Source: Nitrosomonas sp.
GTDB lineage: Bacteria; Pseudomonadota; Gammaproteobacteria; Burkholderiales; Nitrosomonadaceae
Reading direction: 5' to 3'
Assembly (NCBI GenBank): GCA_016703745.1
Contig: JADJBK010000006.1
Span: 2,294,001-2,358,000 of the forward strand
Length of the DNA: 64,000 nucleotides
The notes beneath the pieces were generated by a model that saw only the letters and a program-made list of their open reading frames with translations, did not search any database and was not told the origin of the DNA. Position numbers and translations under genes: made by a program. This document shows, piece after piece, positions 8,105 through 17,847 of this stretch (position 1 is the stretch's first letter; each line of letters starts with the position of its first letter).

Positions 8105-10443
8105 GACATTATCTTCCCAGATGTTGTAGCAGGGCGATTGTTTGTCACAAAATCAGGTGAAAAATCGTCTACCATGATGACTTTGCGGCGTAGAATCTTC
8201 ATTTTTTCCAGCAGGGATGCTTCTTCTGTCGTCAGGATATTTTTTGCCAGCGCTGCGCTGATCTGCTCGGATTCAGGCGCATCAAGCAAGCCGTCCTTGG
8301 CAGCTTTACGCAGCCTGGCTTCAATTGGTTCGCAGGCAATCGCGCATGCAAGCGCCTGCTCGAGCTGAGCCAGCGGTTCATGATCCGCCGTTGGCAGATA
8401 GATGCCGGATGTCAGGCGCTCGCGTCCCTCGCCAGGCGCGAGCAGCAGTCGGGCAAGCTGATGCGAGAGTTCATCAGATGGCGGGCAAAGACGCTTCCCC
8501 AGCGGAAAGACCATCAGCCGTAACCAGGCACGCATCAATACATTACTAGGGAAATTCAGTAAAAACTCGTCAAACACCTGCTGCATGCGGTAAAGCGCAT
8601 CCTGTAGCGACCAGTGCAACAGCGGCAAATCGATTGCGGGACGATCATCATCTTCATAACGTTTGAGCGTGGCCGAGCAGAGATACAGCATGCTGAGAAT
8701 ATCACCCAGTCGAGCGGATAACCGTTCACGACGCTTGAGTGATCCGCCAAGCTTGATCATGGCGATATCGGTGAGCAGGGCAAACGCAGCGGAAAACCGT
8801 GCCAGGAGACGATAATAATTCGCGGTGTCGATGGTAACCTGAACGGGTGTTTCCTTGCTGAACCGCCAGGCGATTCCCCAAAAGAAGCTGCGCCAGGTAT
8901 TACGCAAGGTAAAGATCAGATGACCGACCAGCGCCTGATCAAACACTTGCAGACCGCGTTTTTTATCCTGATCCCAGGCTGCATTGATTTCCTGCAATAC
9001 AAAGGGATGGGCGCGGATAGCGCCCTGGCCGAAGATGATCATGTTGCGCGTCAGAATATTCGCACCTTCCACCGTAATGCCAACGGGGACCTGCTGATAG
9101 GTGCGCCCCAGATAATTCGATGGACCAAGACAGATCCCCTTGCCGCCATGAATGTCCATGGCATCATTGATCGCCTGGCGGCTGCGTTCGGTCAGATGAT
9201 ATTTGACGATGGCGGAAATAACCGAAGGCTTCTCGCCCAGATCAACTGCGCCCGCCGTCATGACGCGCGCCGCATCCATCATGTAGGTGTTGCCGGCAAT
9301 CCGTGCGAGCGCTTCTTCTACGCCTTCGAAATACCCGATCGGCAGATTGAACTGGGTGCGTATTCGGCCATAGGCGCCGCTGGTCCATGCGGCGAGCTTG
9401 GCGGCACCGACGCTGGTGGCGGGCAGTGAAATCGACCGTCCGACAGATAAGCTGTTCATCAGCATGCGCCAACCCTGGCCAATTTTATCCTGGCCGCCAA
9501 TGATCCAGTCCATCGGAATGAAAACATCCTGGCCTGAATTGGGGCCATTCTGGAAGGCGCCATTAAGGGGAAAATGCCGGCGACCGATATTGACGCCCGG
9601 TGTGCTGGTTGGAATAAGGGCAAGCGTAATGCCAAGATCTTCCTTCCCGCCAAGCAGCCCTTGTGGGTCACGCACACGGAAAGCGAGACCAAGCAATGTC
9701 GCAACCGGACCAAGGGTGATATAGCGTTTTTCCCAGGTCACTCGCAATCCGAGCACGTCTGATTTGTCATCGAATGTTTCGCGGCAGACCATGCCCACAT
9801 CCGGAATCGATCCGGCATCCGAACCTGCATCCGGTCCGGTCAGGGCAAAACAGGGGACTTCAAGCCCTTTGGCCAAACGTGGCAGATAGTAGTCTTTCTG
9901 TGCATCGGTGCCATAATGGAGCAGCAACTCCGCCGGGCCCAGCGAGTTGGGAACCATCACAGTAACCGCTGCAGTATTACTGCGTGAGCCGATTTTCATG
10001 ACGACTTCAGAATGTGCCAGTGCAGAAAATCCGTAACCTCCATATTCTTTGGGAATGATCAGACCGAAAAATCCCTTTTCCTTGATGAACTGCCAGACAT
10101 GGGGCGGTAGATCATGGCGTTCGTGAGTAATGTGCCATTCATCGAGCATGGCGCAGAGCTCATCGACTGGGCCATTGAGAAATGCCTTCTCTTCCGGACT
10201 CAAGCTGGGTTTGGGAAAAGCGGCCAGTTTGTTCCAGTCTGGCTTGCCGCTAAAGAGATCACCTTCCCACCAGACCGTGCCGGCATCCAGCGCTTCCTGC
10301 TCGGTTTGCGAGATTTGTGGCAGCAATTTACGAAATAATCGCAGGGTTAGATTAGAAATAATATTGCGGCGCAGAAAAGGCACCATGAACAGTGCCACAA
10401 CAACCGCAACCAGCAATATCAGGAACAGGGCAAACTCAAGCAT
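8101..10443 (-). CDS. fadE: FadE-type acyl-CoA dehydrogenase
   Basis: A 780-aa FAD enzyme that catalyses the first step of beta-oxidation. It begins with an N-terminal membrane segment (FALFLILLVAVVVALFMVPF), as in E. coli FadE, then the acyl-CoA dehydrogenase N, middle and C domains: FALTGPDAGSDAG in the substrate/FAD region and GITVEGANILTRNMIIFGQG near the catalytic region, then a long C-terminal DUF1974 extension typical of FadE. ATG at 10443 has CGGAG eight bases upstream. The gene precedes and overlaps the acyl-CoA ligase. Length and architecture fit FadE. Confidence 0.9.
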   Translation of the reverse strand: MLEFALFLILLVAVVVALFMVPFLRRNIISNLTLRLFRKLLPQISQTEQEALDAGTVWWEGDLFSGKPDWNKLAAFPKPSLSPEEKAFLNGPVDELCAMLDEWHITHERHDLPPHVWQFIKEKGFFGLIIPKEYGGYGFSALAHSEVVMKIGSRSNTAAVTVMVPNSLGPAELLLHYGTDAQKDYYLPRLAKGLEVPCFALTGPDAGSDAGSIPDVGMVCRETFDDKSDVLGLRVTWEKRYITLGPVATLLGLAFRVRDPQGLLGGKEDLGITLALIPTSTPGVNIGRRHFPLNGAFQNGPNSGQDVFIPMDWIIGGQDKIGQGWRMLMNSLSVGRSISLPATSVGAAKLAAWTSGAYGRIRTQFNLPIGYFEGVEEALARIAGNTYMMDAARVMTAGAVDLGEKPSVISAIVKYHLTERSRQAINDAMDIHGGKGICLGPSNYLGRTYQQVPVGITVEGANILTRNMIIFGQGAIRAHPFVLQEINAAWDQDKKRGLQVFDQALVGHLIFTLRNTWRSFFWGIAWRFSKETPVQVTIDTANYYRLLARFSAAFALLTDIAMIKLGGSLKRRERLSARLGDILSMLYLCSATLKRYEDDDRPAIDLPLLHWSLQDALYRMQQVFDEFLLNFPSNVLMRAWLRLMVFPLGKRLCPPSDELSHQLARLLLAPGEGRERLTSGIYLPTADHEPLAQLEQALACAIACEPIEARLRKAAKDGLLDAPESEQISAALAKNILTTEEASLLEKMKILRRKVIMVDDFSPDFVTNNRPATTSGKIMS

Positions 10444-10650
10444 GATCGTTACTCCGTGAATTTTCAGGTTAGTTCTTCATTTTCTGTTGACTACACTACC
10501 GCAGAATAGGTTGCTGTCAAGTCATGAACGTCATCTGGCGTGGACTGACTTTCTGGAGAGGCATCCTGGGTGCCTGGCAACGTGTTGATTGTATGCATTC
10601 TTATTGAGCGGTTGCCTGCCTGATAAGCTGTGTCCTCGCAGCAATAATAT

Positions 10651-11730
10651 TTAATTCCGGGTGTTTTCGGTAAGTTGTTCGACCTCCTGCTGAGTCGGCC
10701 AGGCTTTTAATATTGCCTGCACTAAGGTGGCGAGTGGAATCGCAAAAAATACACCGCTTACTCCCCAGATACCGCCGAAGAACAAAACTGCAATGATGAT
10801 CGCAACCGGATGCAGGCCGACTACTTCAGAAAACAGTAATGGTACCAGTACGTTTGCATCGAGTGCCTGAATGACCAGATAAGTCAGCATCAGGTATGAC
10901 CACTCGGAACCAATACCCCACTGAAAATAGGCGATAATTGCAATGGGTATTGTGACGATAACCGCGCCAACATACGGGATGATGACCGATAATCCCACCA
11001 GAAAACTTAATAATGTGGCGTAATTGAGACCGAAAATAGAAAAAACGATGTAGCAGGCAAACCAAATGATCAGAATTTCAAAAAACTTACCGCGAATGTA
11101 ATTACCAATCTGGCGATCCACATCAGCCCAGATTACGCTGGCGAGTGCGCGGTTGCGTGGCAGATGACGGCTGACCCAGACTACGATGCGTTCTTTGTCC
11201 TTCATCATAAAAAAGACCAGGAATGGTACCAGGATGACATAAATGGTGAAAGTGATGAGGCTGACCAGTGAGGATACCGTGCGGGTCAGTAAATGCTGCC
11301 CAGCCAGCATAATTTCCTGTTTGATGCGATCCAGCCATTCCATCACCTGTGTTTCAGAAAACATGTCCGGAAAATATCCTGGCAACGCCGTCAGCATGCC
11401 TTCTCCTCTAGTGATCATTCTGGGTAACTCCTGCAGAAATAAGGTTATTTGCCGCGATAGATTGGGAATCAGCAGAAACAGAGTAATGATTAGGAATAGC
11501 ATGAAGAGGGTGAAAACCGTAATCACTGCAGCCAATCTTGGTATGGTCAGCTGTTGCAATTTTCGTACCAGCCCATCCAGCAGGTAGGCCAGAATGATGG
11601 CGACATAAAGGGGGGCCAGAATCTCACTTGAAAGAAGAACGAATACGAAACCAAAGATCAGCAGCAGTGCGAGCGTCATAATCTGAGGATCGGAGAAGTG
11701 GCGGTAATACCAGTCTTTAATCAGTTCCAT
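10651..11730 (-). CDS. AI-2E family (PerM/UPF0118) permease
   Basis: A 359-aa polytopic inner-membrane protein with about eight hydrophobic segments. The first (MTLALLLIFGFVFVLLSSEI) and the cluster YVAIILAYLLDGLVRKL followed by LAAVITVFTLFML match the N-terminus of this family, and the C-terminal motif VVGLHPVAIIIAVLFFGGIW is its best signature. Family members have been tied to quorum-signal export or Na+/H+ exchange, so substrate is not predictable here. It stands alone between fadE and the rightward hydrolase run. Confidence 0.88.
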   Translation of the reverse strand: MELIKDWYYRHFSDPQIMTLALLLIFGFVFVLLSSEILAPLYVAIILAYLLDGLVRKLQQLTIPRLAAVITVFTLFMLFLIITLFLLIPNLSRQITLFLQELPRMITRGEGMLTALPGYFPDMFSETQVMEWLDRIKQEIMLAGQHLLTRTVSSLVSLITFTIYVILVPFLVFFMMKDKERIVVWVSRHLPRNRALASVIWADVDRQIGNYIRGKFFEILIIWFACYIVFSIFGLNYATLLSFLVGLSVIIPYVGAVIVTIPIAIIAYFQWGIGSEWSYLMLTYLVIQALDANVLVPLLFSEVVGLHPVAIIIAVLFFGGIWGVSGVFFAIPLATLVQAILKAWPTQQEVEQLTENTRN

Positions 11731-11822
11731 GCGTATAATAATTCTGAATTCATTAAGGTTGTTGTCAGTTGGGTGTCATACCGAACCGTGCCTGGTCAGT
11801 TATTCTATTGAGATTATGAGTC

Positions 11823-13049
11823 ATGAGCATAATAAAATTTACTAATCGTCAAGGATGGGAACTGGCGGGCAATCTCGATTTGCCCGTAAGCGGGTCGCCT
11901 CGTGCCTTCGCGCTGTTCGCACATTGTTTTTCCTGCACCCGGCACATCCGAGCGGCGTTTTATATCAGCCGCGCCATGGTTGCGCAGGGAATCGCCGTTT
12001 TGCGGTTTGATTTCACCGGGCTGGGAGAAAGTGAGGGAGATTTTGCCAATAGTGGTTTTTCGGCCAATATCGATGACCTGCTATCTGCAGCGGACTGGCT
12101 GGCCAAAAATTATCGTGCACCGGAGCTATTGGTGGGACACTCGCTAGGAGGAACGGCTGTGCTGGCTGCTGCTATGCAACTGGAAAGCTGTCGTGCGGTG
12201 GTTTCGATCAATGCACCGGCAGAGGCAAAACATGTATTGCACCACATGCAGGAAGAATTGACGATGATTGAACGGGATGGCTCTGCGCTGGTTAATCTGG
12301 GTGGACGATCATTTCGAATCACGCGTGAATTTGTCGAAGATATTCGCAATCAGCAAATCTTGCCCCACCTGGCCTCGATGAAACCGGCATTACTGGTGAT
12401 GCATACCCCAATAGATGACGTGGTTTCTATCGACGATGCACAAACCATATTTACTGCTGCCCGGCATCCCAAAAGCTTCATCAGTCTTGATCGGGCGGAT
12501 CATCTCCTCAGTAATACCCGTGATGCGCAATATGCCGGACAGGTGATCGTGAGTTGGGCGGGTCTTTATCTGGATGATACAGATTCTGCAGATGTTCCTG
12601 ACGAGGGTGTTGAAGAGATTGAGGGCGCAATCGTCAATGGTCGCCTGGCAGATGGTTTTACTTGCCGGGTACGTGCAGGCAGGCATCATTGGATTGCGGA
12701 TGAGCCAGAGACGATGAAAGGACAGGATCTGGGGCCTGATCCCTACGCTCATCTGTGTGCCGCACTGGCAAGTTGCACTGTGATGACCCTGAATCTGTAT
12801 GCTCGCCATAAGGCACTGCCTGTGACGGAAATCGAAGCGCATGTCAGGCATCATCGTATACATGCCAAGGACTGCGAGGATTGCGACAGCACAGAAGGAA
12901 TGGTCGATCAGCTGGATCGCACCATACGCATTGCCGGTGATCTGGATGATAAGCAGCGGCAACGCATGCTGGAGATCGCCAACCGTTGCCCGGTTCATCA
13001 GACATTAACGGGTAAAATGCGCGTTATCAGTACATTGGATTTGCCATGA
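11823..13049 (+). CDS. Alpha/beta hydrolase-OsmC fusion protein
   Basis: A 408-aa two-domain protein. Residues about 1-250 are an alpha/beta hydrolase with the nucleophile elbow GHSLGG, an acid residue near HTPIDDVV and a likely catalytic His in DRADHLL. Residues about 270-405 are an OsmC/Ohr-like domain with the two redox Cys residues in LASCTVMTLNLYA and NRCPVHQTL. OsmC proteins reduce organic hydroperoxides; the fusion suggests de-esterification coupled to peroxide removal (inference). This fusion is widespread in proteobacteria. The stop overlaps the next start by four bases (ATGA). Confidence 0.9.
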   Translation: MSIIKFTNRQGWELAGNLDLPVSGSPRAFALFAHCFSCTRHIRAAFYISRAMVAQGIAVLRFDFTGLGESEGDFANSGFSANIDDLLSAADWLAKNYRAPELLVGHSLGGTAVLAAAMQLESCRAVVSINAPAEAKHVLHHMQEELTMIERDGSALVNLGGRSFRITREFVEDIRNQQILPHLASMKPALLVMHTPIDDVVSIDDAQTIFTAARHPKSFISLDRADHLLSNTRDAQYAGQVIVSWAGLYLDDTDSADVPDEGVEEIEGAIVNGRLADGFTCRVRAGRHHWIADEPETMKGQDLGPDPYAHLCAALASCTVMTLNLYARHKALPVTEIEAHVRHHRIHAKDCEDCDSTEGMVDQLDRTIRIAGDLDDKQRQRMLEIANRCPVHQTLTGKMRVISTLDLP

Positions 13050-13885
13050 AAGAATCGGTGTTGATTACGGGCTGTTCCAGCGGTATCGGCTATTGCGTCG
13101 CTCAAGGACTGCATGCGCGCGGCTATCGTGTGTTTGCGACTGCACGCCGTGAAGAAAGTGTTGCGATGTTGCGGTCTGAAGGACTGGAAAGCCTTCGTCT
13201 TGATCTCAATGATTCTGTTTCTATTCATCAGGCGGTTGCCGAAGTACTGCAGCGCACCGATGGCAAGCTGTATGCCTTGTTTAACAACGGTGCTTATGGA
13301 TTGCCAGGGGCAGTGGAAGATTTGAGCCGAGAGGCGATTCGCGCACAATTTGAAACCAATTTCTTTGGCTGGCTTGAACTGACCAATCTTGTTTTGCCAG
13401 TGATGCGCCAGCAGGGCTATGGGCGCATCATTCAAAACAGCTCGGTACTGGGATTTGCTGCCATGCCGTTTCGCGGGGCATACAATGCTTCCAAATTTGC
13501 GCTGGAAGGATTGAGCGATACCTTGCGTCTGGAACTGCGCGGTACACAGATTTTCGTCAGCCTCATCGAACCCGGGCCTATTGCAACCCACTTCCGTGCC
13601 AACGCCATGCAAGCACTGGTACGCTATATTGATATCGAAAAGAGTGTGCATCGAGATCGGTATCTGGCTGTACAGAGCCGACTGAATAAAAAAGGGGCTG
13701 CCGTTCCGTTCACCTTGCAGCCGGAAGCCGTCTTGCAGAAAGTGATTCATGCCCTCGAAGCCAGTCAGCCAGCCACTCGTTACTATGTCACGTTTCCTAC
13801 GCATTTGTTTGGTCTGCTGAAACGTATTTTACCGGTGTGGATGCTGGATAAGCTACTGGCCAAGGCGGGAAGTGATCATCAGTGA
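13046..13885 (+). CDS. SDR-family oxidoreductase
   Basis: A 279-aa NAD(P)-dependent short-chain dehydrogenase. The Rossmann motif is GCSSGIG near the N-terminus, followed by NNGAYG, the Ser of QNSSVLG, and the YNASK catalytic pair (YxxxK). It is of the classical type and slightly longer than average, with a C-terminal hydrophobic helix (LFGLLKRILPVWML) that may attach it to the membrane. It overlaps the hydrolase-OsmC gene by four bases and is probably co-translated. The substrate is unknown. Confidence 0.88.
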   Translation: MKESVLITGCSSGIGYCVAQGLHARGYRVFATARREESVAMLRSEGLESLRLDLNDSVSIHQAVAEVLQRTDGKLYALFNNGAYGLPGAVEDLSREAIRAQFETNFFGWLELTNLVLPVMRQQGYGRIIQNSSVLGFAAMPFRGAYNASKFALEGLSDTLRLELRGTQIFVSLIEPGPIATHFRANAMQALVRYIDIEKSVHRDRYLAVQSRLNKKGAAVPFTLQPEAVLQKVIHALEASQPATRYYVTFPTHLFGLLKRILPVWMLDKLLAKAGSDHQ

Positions 13886-13919
13886 TGCCGTTATCCATCT
13901 GAATTTTTTCTTGTCAACC

Positions 13920-14765
13920 ATGACCGATCTGGAATTGCCATCCTGTCCGCTATGTAACAGTAAAAATGCGGTGACATTGTATGCGGATGAACCATTTGCA
14001 CCCTATGGCATAAAATGTTGCACTGACTGCGGCTTATATTACCTGGCTCCTCGTTTGAAAGAGGAGGTCATGCTGGCGTTGTATGCCAAAGACCGATATT
14101 TCACTGGACAGGCGGTTGGCTACACGGATTATGCGGCGCAGGAACCCGCGTTACGTGCAACGTTTCGCAGATTGCTGCATTCACTGGAGCAGAGTAGATG
14201 CACAGGCGGAACGCTACTTGAAGTCGGGTGTGGTTATGGCTATCTACTGGATGAAGCCCGTCCTTTTTTTAAGAACCGAATGGGGACGGATTTCTCGACC
14301 GAGGCCGTCAATATAGCGAGAAATCACGCAGATCATGTTTACCAGGGTGGAATCGATGCGCTGCCAGAAAATGAGATATTTGATTGCATCATCGCTACGC
14401 ATGTAATTGAGCATGTTTATCACCCGCATGCATTCATCCAGTCATTACTGACCCATCTTCGTCCGGGTGGCTGTCTGGTGGTGGCCGCACCCGATATGGG
14501 TAGTTTCTGGCGAAAACTGATGGGGAAACGCTGGCCATCGTACAAACTGCCTGAGCATGTACTTTATTTTGATCGTATTACCCTGAGTAGATTGTTGCAG
14601 GAATGCGGACTGGGTAGCCTAAAAGTAATATCTTATCCCCATGCGTTTCCATTGCCGCTGATCGCATCAAAAGTTGGTTTGAAAATACCAGGATTTTTGT
14701 GTCGCTATCATTTATGGCTGCCTGCCACGACGACTGCTGTTATGGGAATTAAGGCATATGGCTAA
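13920..14765 (+). CDS. Zinc-ribbon class I SAM methyltransferase
   Basis: About 281 aa from the ATG at 13920. It has an N-terminal zinc ribbon (CPLCNSKN...CCTDCGLYYL) and a Methyltransf_23-type SAM domain with LLEVGCGYGYLL and the motif HVIEHVYHP. Such proteins often modify sugars or lipid-linked glycans. An upstream GTG at 13872 in the same frame would add 16 residues without known similarity and overlap the SDR gene; the ATG is preferred because the family begins just before the zinc ribbon. The gene overlaps the GT2 gene by eight bases, which ties it to the glycan cassette. Confidence 0.85.
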   Translation: MTDLELPSCPLCNSKNAVTLYADEPFAPYGIKCCTDCGLYYLAPRLKEEVMLALYAKDRYFTGQAVGYTDYAAQEPALRATFRRLLHSLEQSRCTGGTLLEVGCGYGYLLDEARPFFKNRMGTDFSTEAVNIARNHADHVYQGGIDALPENEIFDCIIATHVIEHVYHPHAFIQSLLTHLRPGGCLVVAAPDMGSFWRKLMGKRWPSYKLPEHVLYFDRITLSRLLQECGLGSLKVISYPHAFPLPLIASKVGLKIPGFLCRYHLWLPATTTAVMGIKAYG

Positions 14766-15696
14766 AACAGAGCCATTGATGCAGAGTCTGTCTGTGGTGA
14801 TACCCTTGTATCGTGAGAGTCGGCATCTAGGCAACACGCTGCAGGAAATTATCCGGGTACTGAATGACCTTGAAATTGAGTATGAGGTGATTTTGGTGGA
14901 TGATGGTTCACCAGATGAAACATGGCAGGTTATTCTTTCTCTGTGCAAAAGCTATTCGACTGTTTTTGGTATCCGGTTGAGTCGCAATTTTGGTAAGGAA
15001 GCCGCGATTGCAGCCGGATTGGGTCATGCTAAAGGTCGGGCCGTTATTTTAATGGATGGTGATTTGCAGCATCCGCCGGGGTTGATTGCTGAAATGATGG
15101 TGCACTGGAGAGCAGGTGCCGATGTTGTTGAAGCGGTGAAACGATTTCGCGGAGAGGAAAGCTGGTCCAGCAGAATCAGGGCGAAAATTTTTAATACGCT
15201 TTTTTCCTATTTTTCTGGTTTTGATTTGCATGATGCTTCAGACTTTAAGCTGATGGATCACCGTGTTCTGGAAGCCTGGCGCAGCATGGGAGAGCGTAAT
15301 CTGTTTTTCAGAGGAATGTGTGCCTGGCTGGGATTCAAGCGTGTGCAGATTGAGTTTGATGTCCGGGAACGGGTCGATGGTCAATCCAACTGGTCGTTAA
15401 TGCAGCTTGTGCGACTGGCAGTTACCGCAGTCACATCGTTTTCTTCCGTACCCTTGCATCTCGTGACATTGACTGGCATCGCTTTTACATTTTTTGCCAT
15501 TATCCTGGGTATACAGACGCTTTATCTTAAATTCTCGGGAAACGCTATTGATGGTTTTACAACAGTCATTTTATTGTTGCTGGTGATCGGCGCTGTGGTA
15601 ATGCTGGGATTGGGAATCATCGGTACCTATATTGCGCGTATTTATGAAGAGGTCAAAGCCCGCCCACGTTTTATCGTTGCTGAGCGCAGCGAATAG
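14758..15696 (+). CDS. GT2 polyprenyl-phosphate glycosyltransferase (GtrB/DPM1-like)
   Basis: A 312-aa family 2 glycosyltransferase. The N-terminal GT-A domain shows LSVVIPLYRES, VILVDDGSPDETW and the metal-binding ILMDGDLQHPP. Two C-terminal transmembrane segments (about 230-300, LVTLTGIAFTFFAIILGI and VILLLLVIGAVVMLGLGIIG) fit enzymes that load a sugar onto undecaprenyl phosphate on the cytoplasmic face. The next gene is GtrA-like and the one after is a large membrane protein, the order expected of a Gtr-type cassette. Confidence 0.9.
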   Translation: MAKTEPLMQSLSVVIPLYRESRHLGNTLQEIIRVLNDLEIEYEVILVDDGSPDETWQVILSLCKSYSTVFGIRLSRNFGKEAAIAAGLGHAKGRAVILMDGDLQHPPGLIAEMMVHWRAGADVVEAVKRFRGEESWSSRIRAKIFNTLFSYFSGFDLHDASDFKLMDHRVLEAWRSMGERNLFFRGMCAWLGFKRVQIEFDVRERVDGQSNWSLMQLVRLAVTAVTSFSSVPLHLVTLTGIAFTFFAIILGIQTLYLKFSGNAIDGFTTVILLLLVIGAVVMLGLGIIGTYIARIYEEVKARPRFIVAERSE

Positions 15697-16100
15697 TGTT
15701 GTCCCGGCAGGTTTTCCGGTATGTGATTGTTGGTATGCTGGGTACGATTGCACATCTTGCTGTTCTGGTTATTTTCGTTGAAATATTTGGTTACGATGCC
15801 ATTACCGGAGCGGTTGCCGGCTTTCTCAGTGCATTGTCCATATCATACGTGCTGAATCATTATTGGACATTCCAGTCGCCTCGCCGCCATTTGAGCAGCT
15901 TTTGGCGCTATGTTATCGTCTCGTTGGCTGGTTTGATCCTCAATGTGGGGATGATGTATACGTTAGTCGTCATTTTTAATTGGTGGTATTTTGTCGCGCA
16001 GCTGAGTGTGATTCTGGTCGTTCCTGTCTGTAATTTTTTGCTGAACCGTTATTGGGCATTTGCTGCTCATTCCGACCCACATGGGCAGAGTGATTCATAA
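15696..16100 (+). CDS. GtrA-family membrane protein
   Basis: A 134-aa protein with four transmembrane segments, matching the GtrA/DPMS family thought to flip polyprenyl-linked sugars across the inner membrane. It starts with GTG whose first base is the last base of the upstream TAG stop, so it is coupled to the GT2 gene. Conserved features are the N-terminal FRYVIVGMLGT and the C-terminal FLLNRYWAF. Confidence 0.88.
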   Translation: MLSRQVFRYVIVGMLGTIAHLAVLVIFVEIFGYDAITGAVAGFLSALSISYVLNHYWTFQSPRRHLSSFWRYVIVSLAGLILNVGMMYTLVVIFNWWYFVAQLSVILVVPVCNFLLNRYWAFAAHSDPHGQSDS

Positions 16101-16102
16101 AA

Positions 16103-17803
16103 ATGATGAACAGCAAAATTCCAATCGTGAATTCTGTGCTTGTGACAGTCGCACTGACTGGCTGGCGGGATGGTTTGTCTCTGACTCTTTTATTAGCGCT
16201 GGTTTGGATGGGCTTCCATACCCTGCCTTCGGGTTACTGGCGTGGAGACGATACCGCCATTCTGTTTCATGCACTTGATTCAAAAGATTTAAGCGAATTT
16301 TATATTCCATCTGAATGGCAAAAGCTATCACCAAGCAACTTCACTCCCTGGATCACCTTTTCCTTCAAGATCGATTTGTGGCTGGCAGGGCTTTCACCCG
16401 AATTCTTCTACCTTCATCAACTGAGTTCGCTGGTTATGGTGCTGATAGCAGCTTATGTATTGTGTCGCCAATGGGTGCCACCGATCTGGGCATTCCTGGC
16501 TGTTTGCCTGTTTCTAATGGGTGTGCCAACCGCGTCTGTTACAGAATCTCTGATGACACGGCATTATCTGGAAGGAATGTTATTTGCGCTGCTTGCCGTG
16601 CTGGCTTTTATGCATGCGCTACGCAAGCAGCGTATGTTATGGGCTTTTGTCGGTGCACTGTTGTATGCCCTGGCAGTAGCCGCCAAGGAAGTCTATGTGC
16701 CGTTGGTTTTGGTTGTGCTGGCCATGTCACTGTCAGGCGAGGTTTGGACAAGGCGATTGCGTCTTGCGTTACCTTTTATTGCTGTTGCTGTTTTATATGT
16801 GTTCTGGCGACAATATATGCTTGGAGTGATGGTGGGAGGGTACGCTCAATCAGATTCCATTTTTACTTTTCAGACGGTGATGCGTACGGCGAATGAATTT
16901 GGCCGGATTCCGGAATCTGTTTTGGGTCCGGAGTGGAAAGCGCCGGTGATTCTGTTGGGTACTGCCGTACTTTTCACATTAGTCAAGAGACCCGCTATTA
17001 TTCCACTTGCCTTGGTTCTGGTGATGGGTGTTTTTGGGCCACTGATACCCCTGGCCATCTCTCCAGGAATTTCCGGAAATGATCGTTATCTTTTTCTGTT
17101 CTGGTATGTCTTTAGTATGGGATTGATACTTTCAATGCGGGATGTGGCGCTGGCTATCACGGCCAGCAAGCCCGGGCAATTAATTGCCGGCGCGGGTTTG
17201 TATCTGGCAGTTATGCTCCCGATGGTTTCTTACGCAAAAGATATGCAAATTTCCAGACAGGCTTATTACAAGGAATTTGATGTGCAGGGGCGATTCTTTT
17301 TCGAAGCAAATCATGAACAGGCCTTTATCCCTTCCCAAACGATCCTGAATAGCTACTGGTACGTGACCAGTCTGTGTGATATAAAAATCCGGTTAGGGCA
17401 AGATTGTCCGGTTGCTCTGATAAAGGGGTTGCCGGTAAATGAAGGTTTTACCAGGTTGTCTGTTTATGATTTTGAAAAAAACAAGATGATAGATATAACC
17501 GACAGAATCCAGCAAGAGATTGCCAGGACAACAGCTATTGATATTTCTCACCCGTTATCCGTTCTGGTGACGCTAAAGGATGCATGGATACACTGGCAGC
17601 TTGGGCCATACGATAATGGGCAATATTACGCGGCATCGCCTATGCTTGGCCGGTTTCCTGTATCCCGAGTGGGTGCCGTCAGATTTGGGGGGGCGGTAAT
17701 GCCATTACATATCCAGTATGAGTCGCCGCAAGGGTGGGTGACTTCCTCACCTTTGCTGGAGGTTCGTAGCGGCCAGACTGTCGTCTGGGAGCAGGCAGAA
17801 TAA
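16103..17803 (+). CDS. Large polytopic membrane protein, probable GT-C glycosyltransferase
   Basis: A 566-aa protein with about ten transmembrane segments in its first 390 residues and a soluble C-terminal domain of about 190 residues. The first extracytoplasmic loop holds GYWRGDDTAILFHA; an acidic pair in the first loop is typical of GT-C enzymes that use polyprenyl-linked donors. It lies two bases after GtrA. By position it would be the serotype-specific transferase of a GtrB-GtrA-Gtr cassette, moving a sugar to a periplasmic glycan. No closer family is recognised, and the acceptor is unknown. Confidence 0.7.
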   Translation: MMNSKIPIVNSVLVTVALTGWRDGLSLTLLLALVWMGFHTLPSGYWRGDDTAILFHALDSKDLSEFYIPSEWQKLSPSNFTPWITFSFKIDLWLAGLSPEFFYLHQLSSLVMVLIAAYVLCRQWVPPIWAFLAVCLFLMGVPTASVTESLMTRHYLEGMLFALLAVLAFMHALRKQRMLWAFVGALLYALAVAAKEVYVPLVLVVLAMSLSGEVWTRRLRLALPFIAVAVLYVFWRQYMLGVMVGGYAQSDSIFTFQTVMRTANEFGRIPESVLGPEWKAPVILLGTAVLFTLVKRPAIIPLALVLVMGVFGPLIPLAISPGISGNDRYLFLFWYVFSMGLILSMRDVALAITASKPGQLIAGAGLYLAVMLPMVSYAKDMQISRQAYYKEFDVQGRFFFEANHEQAFIPSQTILNSYWYVTSLCDIKIRLGQDCPVALIKGLPVNEGFTRLSVYDFEKNKMIDITDRIQQEIARTTAIDISHPLSVLVTLKDAWIHWQLGPYDNGQYYAASPMLGRFPVSRVGAVRFGGAVMPLHIQYESPQGWVTSSPLLEVRSGQTVVWEQAE

Positions 17804-17847
17804 TGGTAGGGTATGCTTACCATGCGTTATAGTGGCACGACAATCAT

